Assembly (NCBI GenBank): GCA_031282385.1
Contig: JAITDV010000349.1
Span: 1-9,473, forward strand
Direction of reading: 5' to 3'
Length of the DNA stretch: 9,473 bases
From: Planctomycetaceae bacterium
GTDB taxonomy: Bacteria > Planctomycetota > Planctomycetia > Pirellulales > Thermoguttaceae
Below are positions 1 through 5,873 of the stretch, piece after piece. The notes beneath the pieces are model-generated. The model worked only from the letters and a program-made list of their open reading frames with translations. It made no database searches and had not been told where the DNA came from. The translations under genes and the position numbers were made by a program. Each line of letters starts with the position of its first letter. Within the stretch, counting starts at the first letter, position 1.

Positions 1-63
1 TTCAATAATTTCTGTATCTTTGGGGTTCAAAATATATGCCGAAATTGAGTAAGATTTAGTCAT
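1..63 (-). CDS. Unknown protein, N-terminal 21 codons only
   Basis: An ATG at 63-61 opens a frame that stays open to the window edge and reads MTKSYSISAYILNPKDTEIIE. It lies 21 nt downstream of the aroB stop on the same strand, so it is probably the next gene of the same transcript. A weak purine stretch (AAAAGAG) sits just before the ATG. The fragment is too short to identify a family and I assign no function. The start is supported by the duplicated copy at 5779-5840, which keeps the same spacer and the first five codons (MTKSY) before diverging. The fragment could still be a chance frame, but the operon-like spacing argues for a real gene. Confidence 0.5.
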   Translation of the reverse strand, partial: MTKSYSISAYILNPKDTEIIE

Positions 64-110
64 CAACTCTTTTAATAAAAGTTGTTATGAATTTTGCGAA
101 AGTCCAGTTA
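49..110 (-). repeat. 62-bp inverted repeat, copy A (aroB tail plus next-gene start)
   Basis: This stretch is the reverse complement of 5779-5840 with three mismatches in 62 positions by eye. Read on the minus strand it contains the last eight aroB codons and the stop, the 21-nt spacer, and the first five codons of the downstream gene. The homology stops abruptly just outside both ends. This copy is in its functional context, so it is probably the parent and 5779-5840 the derived copy. Confidence 0.9.
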
Positions 111-1230
111 AATTATAAATATTTTTTGGATCAACATTATTTACGACTTTGCATTGACCGATTTTTGTTGGTAGGACAAATCTTAACTTACCGGACTCGG
201 TTTTTTTATCATGTTGCATGAGATCAATTACCTCTTTCCAATTTATCGTAACAAATAATTCTTCCGGTAACTCAACCGGTAACCCAATCGAGTTGTGAAA
301 TTTGATCTGTCTGTCAACGAAATTTTTGTCTGTTATTCCAAGTTCCGCAGCTAATTTTGCAGCATAAATTGAACCGATTGCAACAGCTTGCCCGTGCGGT
401 AACGTAAATTTACTGACGATCTCAAACACATGCGCAAAAGTATGACCGTAGTTTAAAAGTACACGTTTACCTGTCTTCTCAAACTCGTCTTCTTCGACAA
501 TTTGTCCTTTTATCTTACAACATTTCGTAACAATAAATCTGATCAATTCCGAATCTCTTGCTTTTACTTTGTCTGCGTTCGTTTCCAACATGTTGAATAA
601 TTCAGCGTCAAGCGAAACTGCATACTTGGCAACCTCGCCCAAACCACAAACGTACTCAATATCCGGCAACGTCTTCAACACATCCGAATCAATAAGAACT
701 CCAAGCGGTTGATGAAAAAAACCAACCATGTTTTTAGCTTGCGGCAAATCAACTCCAACCTTACCGCCAACACTGCTATCAACTTGTGCAAGAAGTGTTG
801 TCGGCACTTGAAAAAAGCGAATCCCTCGCGTATATGCCGCCGCAACAAAACCGCCAAGATCTCCAATAACACCACCGCCAACAGATACCAATATACTATT
901 ACGATCAATACCAACTTCCAAAAAATCCGACCAGATTTTAATTGCTGTCTCCACGCTCTTACTCTGCTCGCCCGACCGAATTACTTCAACAAAAACATCC
1001 GCCCCAATATCAGTAAGTGACCGTACAACCATATCAGAATAACCATTATCACGCACATTCGTATCAGCCAAAACAACTACTTGCGAATACGGCTTAAACC
1101 GTGAAATAAATAGCCCAATCCGCTCAAGATTACCCGACCCAATCTCTATATCATATCCGCGTTGATTCAAATCACAAAGCGATATATGCAGTTGTGATAA
1201 CACATTGTCCGATGTTTCATCTGAAATCAT
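85..1230 (-). CDS. aroB: 3-dehydroquinate synthase
   Basis: Second step of the shikimate pathway: a cytoplasmic NAD- and zinc-dependent enzyme that converts DAHP to 3-dehydroquinate for aromatic amino acid synthesis. At 381 residues it has normal family length. The NAD-binding GGGVIGD is at residues 118-124, followed by the family signature VPTTLLAQVDSSVGGKVGV (142-160). The expected zinc ligands are visible: E199 in GLGEVAKY, H263 in NYGHTFAH and H279 in LPHGQA. The ATG at 1230 gives a short unconserved N-terminal extension before the core; no strong Shine-Dalgarno sequence precedes it. Upstream lies a 284-bp gap holding a repeat element, so it need not be cotranscribed with the Ter genes. 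Downstream a partial gene follows after 21 nt. The last eight codons are part of the duplicated 62-bp sequence. Confidence 0.97.
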   Translation of the reverse strand: MISDETSDNVLSQLHISLCDLNQRGYDIEIGSGNLERIGLFISRFKPYSQVVVLADTNVRDNGYSDMVVRSLTDIGADVFVEVIRSGEQSKSVETAIKIWSDFLEVGIDRNSILVSVGGGVIGDLGGFVAAAYTRGIRFFQVPTTLLAQVDSSVGGKVGVDLPQAKNMVGFFHQPLGVLIDSDVLKTLPDIEYVCGLGEVAKYAVSLDAELFNMLETNADKVKARDSELIRFIVTKCCKIKGQIVEEDEFEKTGKRVLLNYGHTFAHVFEIVSKFTLPHGQAVAIGSIYAAKLAAELGITDKNFVDRQIKFHNSIGLPVELPEELFVTINWKEVIDLMQHDKKTESGKLRFVLPTKIGQCKVVNNVDPKNIYNLTGLSQNS

Positions 1231-1331
1231 TTATTTTGTTTCTTGATTTGTATAAAAATAAAATTGGTAGTTATTCAGTAGAACTTTCGTAATATTTCAA
1301 CAGATTTAGTGTTTTGAGTTAATAAATAAAG

Positions 1332-1487
1332 GTAACTTCTAAAAATCTATTTTTGGCAGAATTATCAAAATTTTTAGGATTGACAAATTTAGACAATAAA
1401 TTTATTCTGTCTATGAATTTACACAAATTATTTAATTCGTAATCTTTTGTGAAAATTCGCGGACAAAATGATTTTTTAGAAGTTCCC
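1332..1487 (-). repeat. MITE-like element, copy 1
   Basis: A ~156-bp AT-rich element fills most of the gap between aroB and the vWA gene (1231-1514). Its ends are inverted repeats: AACTTCTAAAAA at 1334-1345 and the complementary TTTTTTAGAAGTT up to 1484. Imperfect pairing continues further inward. The whole element matches the reverse complement of 4322-4474, with about six mismatches over the first 75 positions by eye and small indels later. It contains no coding potential. I infer a non-autonomous element mobilised in trans; the transposase family is unknown. Strand is arbitrary, set opposite to copy 2. Confidence 0.8.
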
Positions 1488-1514
1488 CTAATTCGTGTTT
1501 TTCGTAGTTTATCG

Positions 1515-2153
1515 TTATGGTTTTGCCAGATTGATTTCTGGCGGCGGCGGCGGAAGTGCGCTTGAACTGGTATCGTTGCCAGATTCATCAACCTTTTTGC
1601 TACTTGCGGAAATAGACGATGAAACCCATTTGAAAAAAGCGCCAATAGTTGCAGAATCGGCGGTGTCTAAAGTTACAACATTTTCTGTTAAACGTTGCAA
1701 AATTGTTTTGTCGGCATTTTGACCCGCAGCACAAGCAACCACAACGCCCCATTTGTAACTTTGGAACGCAGCGATCCCCGGTTCGACATTGTCTGTCGGA
1801 GAACCGTCTGTCATAATAAACACAAGCGGTTTCCAATCACCTTTTTGGTCTTTGGTTGATTTGGAAACTTCTTTATTGGCACACTCGACAACTTTTTGCA
1901 ACGCTGCTCCAAGTGAAGTTCCTCCGCCGGCAGAAAGAGTAGGCGGCTGAAATTGTGCAACTTCGATTAAAGGAACGATTTGTTGTACGTTGCTCTCAAA
2001 CGTAATCACACTAATATAAGCCGATTCAAGTGCATAAGGATCTTTCCGTAATGCGGAATGCATCATCTGTACTCCGTTTTTCACGGCTTCGATAGGTTCA
2101 CCGGTCATCGAACCGGAAACATCAAGAATAAGGTAAACTGGAAGTCTTCGCAT
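1515..2153 (-). CDS. terY: TerY-like von Willebrand factor A protein
   Basis: A 212-residue cytoplasmic protein made almost entirely of one vWA domain. The metal-ion-dependent adhesion site is intact: DVSGS at residues 11-15, the Thr of GGGTSLG at T79 and the Asp of TDGSPTD at D116. The opening MRRLPVYLILDVSGSM and the late FKWVSSSIS (174-182) are characteristic of TerY-type proteins of tellurium-resistance/stress clusters, where vWA proteins are thought to bind metal-dependent partners. The C-terminus is a Ser-rich linker ending in five consecutive prolines (201-205) before EINLAKP. I chose the ATG at 2153 because the family starts there; the frame runs upstream to 2300, but that part is AT-rich, unlike any domain, and includes a tandem repeat. 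No clear Shine-Dalgarno is seen. It is the last Ter-type gene of the block, 262 bp after terD. Confidence 0.9.
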   Translation of the reverse strand: MRRLPVYLILDVSGSMTGEPIEAVKNGVQMMHSALRKDPYALESAYISVITFESNVQQIVPLIEVAQFQPPTLSAGGGTSLGAALQKVVECANKEVSKSTKDQKGDWKPLVFIMTDGSPTDNVEPGIAAFQSYKWGVVVACAAGQNADKTILQRLTENVVTLDTADSATIGAFFKWVSSSISASSKKVDESGNDTSSSALPPPPPEINLAKP

Positions 2154-2220
2154 AATAATAAAAAATAATAAATAATAGTAAAAAGGTTGGTTACATTTCA
2201 ATTGAATACAAGATTCGTAT

Positions 2221-2253
2221 GAAATGACGCTGAAATGACGCTGAAATGACGCT
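2221..2253 (+). repeat. Three perfect tandem copies of an 11-bp unit
   Basis: GAAATGACGCT occurs three times in immediate succession (2221-2231, 2232-2242, 2243-2253). It lies 68-100 bp upstream of the vWA start, in the 262-bp gap 2154-2415. The 11-bp period is close to one DNA helical turn, so copies would present the same face to a binding protein. A regulatory role is inference; replication slippage would explain it equally well. The rest of the gap is AT-rich, with a partial repeat end at 2284-2312. Confidence 0.9.
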
Positions 2254-2283
2254 TTAATTTCCATCCTGTTAAAAACGAACATT

Positions 2284-2312
2284 TTAAACTGTTCATACAT
2301 TAAATGTAATTT
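2284..2312 (+). repeat. Partial end of the interspersed hairpin module
   Basis: TAAACTGTTCATACATTAAA resembles the left end of the module at 5121 (TAAACTGTTCGTACAATAAA), differing at two of 20 positions. No central hairpin or right end follows, so this looks like a solitary or decayed end. Confidence 0.45.
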
Positions 2313-2415
2313 ACATGTTGTCCATAACGGGACAGAAAAACGATTGTTTATTTACGCCGATTCTTACCGATGCTTCTGAGAATTTTACACATTCCCATGA
2401 AGAATAACAAAGGTT

Positions 2416-2994
2416 TTAACCCACAACAACTCCGTAAGAAACTGCGACTTGTTCCAAGCCATGATTAAATCCTTGACCGACTGCGCGGAACTTCCATTTA
2501 TCGTTGTAACGATAAATTTCGCCGAATATCATTGCGGTATTGGTGCTGGCATCTTCCGACAAATCAAATCGGGCAATCTCTTCATTATTATCATTGTTGA
2601 CAATTCGAATATACGCCGAGGAGACCATTCCAAAATTTTGCCGCCGTGATTCGTAATCATGGATTGTTACCGTGAAAACAAGTTTGACAATTTCTGTAGG
2701 AACTTTGTCTAATTGAACAATTAAAACTTCATCATCCCCTTCGCCTTCGCCTGTCAAATTATCACCAGTGTGTTCGACGCTGCCGCATGTTGATTTTAAT
2801 TGATTGTAAAAAATGAAATCCGCATCGTTACGAACTTTGCCATTCGCGGCAAGCATAAAACAACAAGCATCAAGATCAAAATCTTCTCCTGTCGTTTGCC
2901 GTGCATCCCAACCAAGCCCAACATGAACTGTCTTCAAACCGGGAACTTGATCTGAAAGCGAAACATTAGCACCTTTAGTTAATGAAACACCCAT
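2416..2994 (-). CDS. terD: TerD-domain stress protein (paralogue 2)
   Basis: A 192-residue TerD-family protein of standard length. These are cytoplasmic Ca-binding beta-sandwich proteins linked to tellurite resistance, phage and colicin tolerance and general stress; their biochemical role is unsettled. Visible motifs are GLGWD (26-30), DFDLDA (38-43), the acidic [13 protein letters not shown] (77-89), ARFDLSED (141-148) and WKFRAVGQG (167-175). The acidic motifs hold the probable calcium ligands. I chose the ATG at 2994 (MGVSLTKGANVSL) because TerD proteins start there; an upstream in-frame ATG at 3021 would add nine residues that overlap a repeat module. No Shine-Dalgarno is evident. It lies 137 bp after its paralogue at 3132-3707, and the two align without gaps through at least residue 89 with every motif at identical positions, so they arose by duplication. 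Confidence 0.94.
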   Translation of the reverse strand: MGVSLTKGANVSLSDQVPGLKTVHVGLGWDARQTTGEDFDLDACCFMLAANGKVRNDADFIFYNQLKSTCGSVEHTGDNLTGEGEGDDEVLIVQLDKVPTEIVKLVFTVTIHDYESRRQNFGMVSSAYIRIVNNDNNEEIARFDLSEDASTNTAMIFGEIYRYNDKWKFRAVGQGFNHGLEQVAVSYGVVVG

Positions 2995-3014
2995 CGTTTT
3001 AATGAAATATATAC

Positions 3015-3114
3015 CGAACACACTTTAGAAACTTCGGAAACAAGAATGTGTTAATACAGGCTCTAAAATAGTCAAATTTACACGCGTTGCCGAAAATTAA
3101 AGTGTGAACTGTTT
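3015..3114 (+). repeat. Interspersed module, copy between the terD paralogues
   Basis: The left end reads CGAACACACTTTAGAA with TTCGGAAAC further in; the right end has GTTGCCGAA followed by AAAGTGTGAACTGTT. The ends are imperfect inverted repeats (CACACTTTA...TTCGG.AAC against its complement). The middle (about 3045-3090) lacks the CC/GG hairpin of other copies. It fills most of the 137-bp gap between the two terD genes. Confidence 0.7.
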
Positions 3115-3131
3115 AGGTTGTTAAATGAAAA

Positions 3132-3707
3132 TTAAAATGGTACTCCAAATTGTTTGGCAACAGCTTCAAGACCGCCGGCTAAACCTTGTCCAACCGCACG
3201 AAATTTCCACGCGCCGTTATGCCGGTAAACTTCTCCGAAAATCATGGTTGTGCTGGTACTGGCATCTTCGGAAAGATCAAACCGCGCAATTTCCTCGTTG
3301 TTATCAATATTGACAATACGAATGAACGCCGAGCTGACTTGACCGAAATTTTGTCCTTGTTTTTCGGCTTCATGAATTGTAACTGTAAAAACAATTTTCT
3401 GTATATCTGTTGGTACAGAATTTAATGTTACAAAAATTTCTTCGTCGTCGCCTTCACCTTCACCGGTTCGGTTATCTCCGGCGTGGACAACACTGCCGCA
3501 CTTTGATTTCAACTGATTGTAGAAAATGAAATCGTCGGAACTGCGGACTTTACCAGATTCGCCAATCAGAAAAGCCGAAGCGTCCAAATCAAATCCAGCG
3601 CCTTGTGTTACACGAATATCCCAACCAAGACCAATCTTGATTTTGTTTAATCCCGGAACGGCATCACTCAATGAAATATTACCGCCTTTTGTCAATGAAA
3701 TCGCCAT
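3132..3707 (-). CDS. terD: TerD-domain stress protein (paralogue 1)
   Basis: A 191-residue TerD-family protein with GLGWD (26-30), GFDLDA (38-43), [13 protein letters not shown] (77-89), ARFDLSED (141-148) and WKFRAVGQG (167-175). It could equally be labelled terE; TerD and TerE are not separable by eye. Role as for the family: a probable calcium-binding cytoplasmic scaffold in a metal/stress-response complex. The ATG at 3707 begins the canonical [13 protein letters not shown], so the start is secure even though no Shine-Dalgarno is visible. It is 164 bp after the TerB-like gene and 137 bp before the second paralogue, all on the minus strand. Gaps this large within the block leave room for internal promoters. 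Confidence 0.95.
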   Translation of the reverse strand: MAISLTKGGNISLSDAVPGLNKIKIGLGWDIRVTQGAGFDLDASAFLIGESGKVRSSDDFIFYNQLKSKCGSVVHAGDNRTGEGEGDDEEIFVTLNSVPTDIQKIVFTVTIHEAEKQGQNFGQVSSAFIRIVNIDNNEEIARFDLSEDASTSTTMIFGEVYRHNGAWKFRAVGQGLAGGLEAVAKQFGVPF

Positions 3708-3769
3708 AGTAATAAGTTATTAATTGTTAGAGTTAGTGGATAAAAAAATAATTGTTTGACAACGTACAT

Positions 3770-3850
3770 AAACAAAACAAAATGTAACATATTCATCTTC
3801 ATCTGTTTCAAAGCAACATCAAATTTCATTTCGTTTTGTTTTGTTTTGTT
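3770..3850. repeat. GTTTT microsatellite with an inverted partner
   Basis: GTTTT units repeat at 3833-3850, preceded by CATTTC. The complementary AAACAAAACAAAATG lies at 3770-3784, so the two could pair across about 45 bp. The position is the 164-bp leader of terD paralogue 1. This is probably simple-sequence slippage and copy number may vary between strains; any effect on expression is speculation. Confidence 0.65.
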
Positions 3851-3871
3851 TCCAATTGTTATGATTTATTT

Positions 3872-4279
3872 TTAGACGCCCCAATTTTTGAGTTTTTCCT
3901 GAAGTTCTTTCGGCAATGATTTTGCTTTTTCTTTTAGTGTTTTGAGCAACACTTTTTCGTTGGCGTCAATTTCCCCATCGCCTTCAAGTTTTTTAATGAG
4001 CCATGTTCCTTCGTTGTCGTCAACAACACCCGGAGAGGTTTCATCGTTGAGCAAGAAATCGCTAACGGCTTCAGCGAACAAATTCGTCCAAGCAGCGGAA
4101 TTCGATTTACCTTTAACTCCATCATTGATCTTAAATAAGGCTTCTGCCTCATCTTTTTCGATTTTGTTATCGGCGTAAAGGCGTTTTCGGAGTTCAGCAA
4201 CTTCGGCGTCGTCAATAACACCATCTGCTAAAATCGACTCGACAACTTCTGCAATTGGAGCAGTTTGAAAATTAGTCAT
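3872..4279 (-). CDS. TerB-like acidic protein with EF-hand-like repeats
   Basis: A 135-residue acidic, probably cytoplasmic protein without signal peptide or membrane segment. Four short motifs of the form D/P-G-x-I/V-D-x-x-E recur: DGVIDDAE (19-26), DNKIEKDE (37-44), PGVVDDNE (83-90) and DGEIDANE (101-108). They fall into two pairs, which suggests an internally duplicated helical fold with possible Ca or other divalent-metal sites. Similar acidic motifs occur in TerB-domain proteins, the usual partners of TerD-family proteins, and the neighbouring terD and terZ-like genes support this. Resemblance to classical E. coli TerB is only partial, so I withhold the symbol. The ATG at 4279 is preceded by AAGGA (4292-4288) at good spacing. 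Between it and the terZ-like gene is a 221-bp gap occupied mainly by a MITE-like element. Confidence 0.75.
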   Translation of the reverse strand: MTNFQTAPIAEVVESILADGVIDDAEVAELRKRLYADNKIEKDEAEALFKINDGVKGKSNSAAWTNLFAEAVSDFLLNDETSPGVVDDNEGTWLIKKLEGDGEIDANEKVLLKTLKEKAKSLPKELQEKLKNWGV

Positions 4280-4321
4280 TACAATAATCCTTTTTGTTAA
4301 GGGTTAAATGTTAAAGTTAAT

Positions 4322-4474
4322 GGGAACTTCTAAAAAACTCATTTTGCCCGAGAATTTTCACTAATCTCACGAATTTAATTTGTGCAAATTCGCGGATAAA
4401 ATAAATTTATTGTCTAAATTTGTCTATTCTGAAAATTTTGATAATTCTGTCAAAAATAGGTTTTTAGAAGTTGC
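4322..4474 (+). repeat. MITE-like element, copy 2
   Basis: A ~153-bp element between the terZ-like and TerB-like genes, starting GGGAACTTCTAAAAAAC and ending TTTTTAGAAGTTGC. It is the inverted counterpart of 1332-1487. TAATG occurs just outside the left end (4319-4323, overlapping its first bases) and at 4476-4480 on the right, a possible 5-bp target duplication; copy 1 shows no clear equivalent. It contains no frame of interest. Confidence 0.8.
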
Positions 4475-4500
4475 ATAATGTTAAATGTTAAAGTTAAATG

Positions 4501-5085
4501 TTAAAGAAATGGAATGATATTGGGTAGAATATCTTGAAATGTCCGACCATTAGCGGGTTCGCCAATAGCTGCCATTTTCCATTCTCCATTATGGCGATAA
4601 ACTTTGGACATAATCTGCGCGGTAACCTTTCCACCACCACTCAATGTATATCTGGCAACCTCCTGATTATTTGACAGATTGACCAGACGGCAAAAAGCAT
4701 TTTCAATTTGATCAAATGTTTGTCCGGTGAAGCTGTTAATTGTGAAAATGAGACTAGTAACGTTTGATGGAACTCTTGTTAAATCAACTGTAATTGTTTC
4801 GTCATCGCCTTCTCCTGCACCGGTTCGATTATCGCCTGAATGTCTGACGCTTCCGTCTTTGCTTTGAAGTTGTCGGAACCAAACCGCGTCAATGATATTT
4901 TTTGCGGCGTCGAACATGATACAAGTTGCGTCCAAGTCAATCTCACGGCTGCCGCCTGAGAAAAATCCCAAAATTCCTTTCGGTTTGACAGCATCCCAGC
5001 CAAGTCCCATTGCGACTTTAGCAAGTCCGCTGCCGCTTTCTTTTTCCAAAGAAATTTTCTGTCCTTTTGTAAGAGAAATAGCCAC
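4501..5085 (-). CDS. terZ: TerZ-like TerD-domain protein
   Basis: A 194-residue TerD-family protein of the TerZ-like branch. It has GLGWD (27-31), an insertion KPKGILGFFSGGSRE (34-48), then IDLDATCIMFD (49-59), the acidic GDNRTGAGEGDDE (84-96), and ARYTLSGGG (144-152) where TerD has [12 protein letters not shown] after DLDA and the shorter C-terminal part are TerZ-like; subfamily naming is by eye. It probably acts with the TerD and TerB-like proteins in a Ca-dependent cytoplasmic stress complex. The start is a GTG at 5085-5083 preceded by a canonical AAGGAG, the best ribosome site of the block. It is the first gene of the minus-strand block, so the main Ter promoter should lie in 5098-5200, overlapping the repeat module at 5121-5225. 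Confidence 0.93.
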   Translation of the reverse strand: MAISLTKGQKISLEKESGSGLAKVAMGLGWDAVKPKGILGFFSGGSREIDLDATCIMFDAAKNIIDAVWFRQLQSKDGSVRHSGDNRTGAGEGDDETITVDLTRVPSNVTSLIFTINSFTGQTFDQIENAFCRLVNLSNNQEVARYTLSGGGKVTAQIMSKVYRHNGEWKMAAIGEPANGRTFQDILPNIIPFL

Positions 5086-5091
5086 CTTGAA

Positions 5092-5097
5092 CTCCTT
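5092..5097 (-). promoter_or_regulatory. Ribosome binding site of the terZ-like gene
   Basis: AAGGAG, followed by six bases and the GTG at 5085. It fixes this non-ATG start, which also yields the conserved MAISLTKG beginning of TerD-family proteins. Confidence 0.9.
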
Positions 5098-5120
5098 AAT
5101 AAAAATAAATTAACGAAATG

Positions 5121-5225
5121 TAAACTGTTCGTACAATAAATTACTTGACATTAGAGCGTAAAAGCCTGCTTTCCGATAGGTAAGCAGGCGACGGTAAAGG
5201 AAACTTAAAGTGTGAACAGTTTAAA
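5121..5225 (+). repeat. Interspersed hairpin module, most complete copy
   Basis: The left end TAAACTGTTCGTAC and right end AAAGTGTGAACAGTTTA are imperfect inverted repeats. In the middle is a perfect 8-bp stem, GCCTGCTT (5164-5171) with AAGCAGGC (5182-5189); the loop TCCGATAGGT can add a CC/GG pairing. Related copies lie at 5523, 7687 and 8976, all in this orientation. It occupies the leader of the terZ-like gene on the opposite strand. I interpret it as a small REP- or MITE-like element. Confidence 0.8.
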
Positions 5226-5316
5226 ATAAGCTGCAAAACACGAAAAAGCATTGTAATACAGTTTTATTGATTTTCAATAGGGGAGATCAAAAATATCTCA
5301 AAACCCGCCGAAAAAT

Positions 5317-5511
5317 TAGACTTTTTCTCTAACCTAAAAATACATCAACGCAACAAAAAAACTACAACGAAAAACCGCCTTTGACTTCTCCGAGACCACC
5401 CCTAACCCCTCCGAAGGAGGGGAATTATTCCCCTCAATCGGAGGCGTCTTCTTAATTCCCCTCCTTCGGAGGCGTCAGGGGTGGTCTCCTACAGGTTAGC
5501 GAAAAGGTCTA
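5317..5511. repeat. Nested palindromic element (~195 bp)
   Basis: Outer inverted repeats are 5317-5335 and 5493-5511 (TAGACTTTTTCTCTAACCT against TAGACCTTTTCGCTAACCT in complement). Inner arms of 36 nt, 5392-5427 and 5453-5488, pair at 34 of 36 positions around a 25-nt centre. Each inner arm also contains its own hairpin built on CCCCTCC-GAA-GGAGGGG (the right arm has one change), and the centre holds a third decayed unit, CCCCTCAATCGGAGG. It is far more GC-rich than its surroundings. A terminator is unlikely because it lies between divergent genes. It looks like a REP-type or MITE element foreign to its setting. Confidence 0.85.
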
Positions 5512-5522
5512 TTAAATACATA

Positions 5523-5620
5523 TACTGCTCGTATTACAAACTGCGTGACTCAAGAGCGTAAAAGTCTGTTTTCCGTTTAGGTAAACAGGCAACAGTAAAG
5601 AGAATTTTAAAGTGTGTTTA
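5523..5620 (+). repeat. Interspersed hairpin module, divergent copy
   Basis: It starts TACTGCTCGTATTAC and ends TTTAAAGTGTG, abutting the nested palindrome. The central stem is GTCTGTTT (5564-5571) with AAACAGGC (5583-5590): relative to the copy at 5121 one C-G pair is replaced by T-A and one by a T-G wobble, so pairing is kept. The right end loses GAACAGTT. Nothing recognisable was found in 5621-5778, the remaining leader of the DUF1559 gene. Confidence 0.75.
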
Positions 5621-5778
5621 GCATACTTTACCTTTTGGGGATGCTGTGGTATAGTTGAAAACACTTTTAGCTGTTGCTCTTGAACAAACGTTACGCAATA
5701 TTGAGATTGTCTTCAATGTTCAATTTTGTAGATTTTAAAAAATGGTTTTGAGTTGTTCTCTCTTTAATTTTGTTTTTT

Positions 5779-5840
5779 TAACTGGACTTTGGTAAAATTC
5801 ATAACAACTTTTATTAAAAGAGCTGATGACTAAATCTTAC
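5779..5840 (+). repeat. 62-bp inverted repeat, copy B
   Basis: Same sequence as the reverse complement of 49-110 with three mismatches. It carries the codons LTGL of the aroB tail, but a change creates an earlier stop (LTGLW then TAA). It is followed by the spacer and ATG ACT AAA TCT TAC of the gene downstream of aroB. Here it has no aroB upstream; it ends 33 bp before the DUF1559 start. It is probably a transplanted gene-junction fragment. Confidence 0.9.
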
Positions 5841-5867
5841 CTAATTAATAGCCTATTTACCAATTGA
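5826..5867 (+). CDS. Possible 13-codon leader ORF
   Basis: ATG at 5826 reads MTKSYLINSLFTN then TGA, ending six bases before the ATG of the DUF1559 gene. Its first five codons and upstream spacer come from the duplicated 62-bp sequence. It may be a remnant of the gene at 63-1, or it may load ribosomes for translational coupling to the next gene, which has no visible Shine-Dalgarno of its own. No direct evidence of expression. Confidence 0.3.
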   Translation: MTKSYLINSLFTN

Positions 5868-5873
5868 TAAACT

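Noticed and set aside
1332..1487. The inverted ~155-bp elements as a toxin-antitoxin or small-protein gene
   Set aside because: No conserved reading frame is maintained between the two copies; differences include indels that break any frame.
2154..2300. N-terminal extension of the vWA protein to an ATG at 2300
   Set aside because: The extension is AT-rich, unlike any family member, and includes a perfect 11-bp tandem repeat; the family begins at MRRLP.
5121..5225. The hairpin module as a riboswitch or T-box leader
   Set aside because: Copies lie next to unrelated genes and in both senses relative to the adjacent gene, so a gene-specific cis-regulatory RNA is unlikely.
5392..5488. The long hairpin as an intrinsic terminator
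   Set aside because: It lies between the 5' ends of divergent genes and no T-run follows either arm.
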